NCBI GenBank assembly: GCA_001797845.1
Contig: MGQN01000010.1
Span: 10,299-16,379, forward strand
Source of the DNA: Deltaproteobacteria bacterium RBG_16_44_11
Lineage (GTDB): Bacteria; Desulfobacterota; Syntrophia; Syntrophales; Smithellaceae
Reading direction: 5' to 3'
Length of the DNA stretch: 6,081 nt
Shown: in pieces, positions 5,382-6,081 of the stretch
Position numbering within the stretch: position 1 is the first letter of the stretch
How the letters are laid out: each line of letters begins with the position of its first letter
Made by a program: the position numbers and the translations under genes
The notes under the pieces: model-generated
What the model saw: the letters and a program-made list of their open reading frames with translations, nothing else
Told to the model about the DNA's origin: nothing
Database searches by the model: none

Positions 5382-6081
5382 ATGAATAATAAATACTTTC
5401 AGAGAATTATCGCATTCGCAGCGGTTATATTATTTGCAATGCCGTTATCGTTAAAAGCCCAAACAACAGAAATAGAAACCCGTTATGAAAACGCCGCGAC
5501 ATTCAGCAATGAAGAGCTGGCACAGATGCTGGCGCCGATTGCTCTTTATCCCGACGCACTACTTTCACAAATGTTGATCGCGGCTTCGTATCCTTTCGAA
5601 ATAGTAGAGGCTGACCGGTGGCTTGCCAGAAATCCTCAGTTGAGGGACGAAGCATTGGATGATGCGTTAAGTCAGAAAGATTGGGATGTAAGCGTCCTTT
5701 CTCTTTGCCACTATCCAAAAGTGCTGACCATGATGAGTGAAAACCTGAACTGGACGGCAAGACTGGGCGATGCTTTTGTTAATCAACAACAGGATGTCAT
5801 GGATACAGTTCAAGAGTTGCGTGCCAGAGCCAGCGCTCAAGGCGCTCTTGCAAATACCGACGAGCAGAAGGTGATTGTCGAAGAAAGAATTATCCGCATT
5901 GAACCGGCATATTATAATTATATGTATGTGCCGGTCTATGATCCGTTGATAATTTATGGACCATGGTGGTTCCCGGCTTTTGTGCCTTTTCGTATCTTCT
6001 ATCCCGGAGTGGCGGTGGTAGGTCCAAGAATTGTTTTTGCTCCACGATTATTTATCGGTTTTGGGGTTATCGGTTGGTCTG
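5382..6081 (+). CDS. Exported DUF3300 family protein, C-terminus cut off by the window edge
   Basis: I translated 233 codons by hand from ATG 5382 to the right edge without a stop. AAGGAG at 5368-5373 lies 8 nt upstream. A Sec signal peptide is clear: basic residues K4 and R8, a hydrophobic core at 9-24, and likely cleavage after A26 (LKA-Q). No lipobox cysteine is present, so the protein should be periplasmic or outer-envelope. The mature part carries the DUF3300 pattern: LAQMLAPIALYPDALLSQML (47-66), DRWLARNP (78-85), WDVSVLSL (101-108), YPKVLTMM (111-118), LGDAFVNQQQDVMDTVQELR (128-147) and EPAYYNYMYVPVYDP (174-188). The last visible part (193-233) is rich in W, F, P and G. The family has no known biochemical function that I can name. 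It is separated from ogt by 265 bp and appears to have its own sigma-54 promoter. Confidence 0.85.
   Translation, partial: MNNKYFQRIIAFAAVILFAMPLSLKAQTTEIETRYENAATFSNEELAQMLAPIALYPDALLSQMLIAASYPFEIVEADRWLARNPQLRDEALDDALSQKDWDVSVLSLCHYPKVLTMMSENLNWTARLGDAFVNQQQDVMDTVQELRARASAQGALANTDEQKVIVEERIIRIEPAYYNYMYVPVYDPLIIYGPWWFPAFVPFRIFYPGVAVVGPRIVFAPRLFIGFGVIGWS

Noticed and set aside
5305..5385. 26-codon reading frame from GTG 5305 whose TGA overlaps the DUF3300 ATG (ATGA)
   Set aside because: It has no ribosome binding site and begins at about the predicted sigma-54 transcript start. Its lysine-rich content fits AT-rich leader DNA. The overlap is suggestive of coupling, but one case without homology is not enough.

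Overview
The window looks like chromosomal DNA from a Gram-negative, probably anaerobic bacterium. My best guess is a deltaproteobacterium (Desulfobacterota, Syntrophus/Smithella-like). This rests on a two-cysteine sulfide:quinone oxidoreductase (SQR) family flavoprotein beside an ArsR regulator, a likely sigma-54 promoter, an exported DUF3300 protein and intergenic palindromic repeats of the 'TTGCGAG...GAAGCAATCTC' kind. It is inference from gene content and style; no single marker settles it. No phage, transposase, CRISPR, tRNA or rRNA gene was seen.

Layout. Positions 1-1530 are on the minus strand: an arsR-family regulator (1530-1192) followed after 113 bp by an SQR-like gene (start 1078) that runs off the left edge. 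A strong hairpin lies between them, and the arsR promoter region carries repeated operator-like sequences. A 344-bp AT-rich divergent region (1531-1874) separates this pair from four plus-strand genes: uvrC (1875-3716), mntP (3901-4458), an ogt-type O6-alkylguanine-DNA methyltransferase (4601-5116) and a DUF3300 exported protein (from 5382, cut by the right edge).

How the genes may work together. arsR and sqr make a plausible sulfide or persulfide response unit: the regulator has only two cysteines, one in each of the helices expected to form the dimer interface, and the oxidoreductase has only the two cysteines expected for SQR catalysis. The plus-strand genes are separate house-keeping or stress functions: nucleotide excision repair, Mn(II) export and direct alkylation repair. 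They are spaced by 142-265 bp of repeat-rich DNA, so they are probably not one tight operon. The DUF3300 gene has its own likely sigma-54 promoter (5277-5292), with a large dyad at a typical enhancer distance upstream.

I found no clearly new multi-gene system. The points most worth following are the arsR/sqr thiol-switch unit, the sigma-54 control of the DUF3300 gene, and three different intergenic repeat or structure elements.
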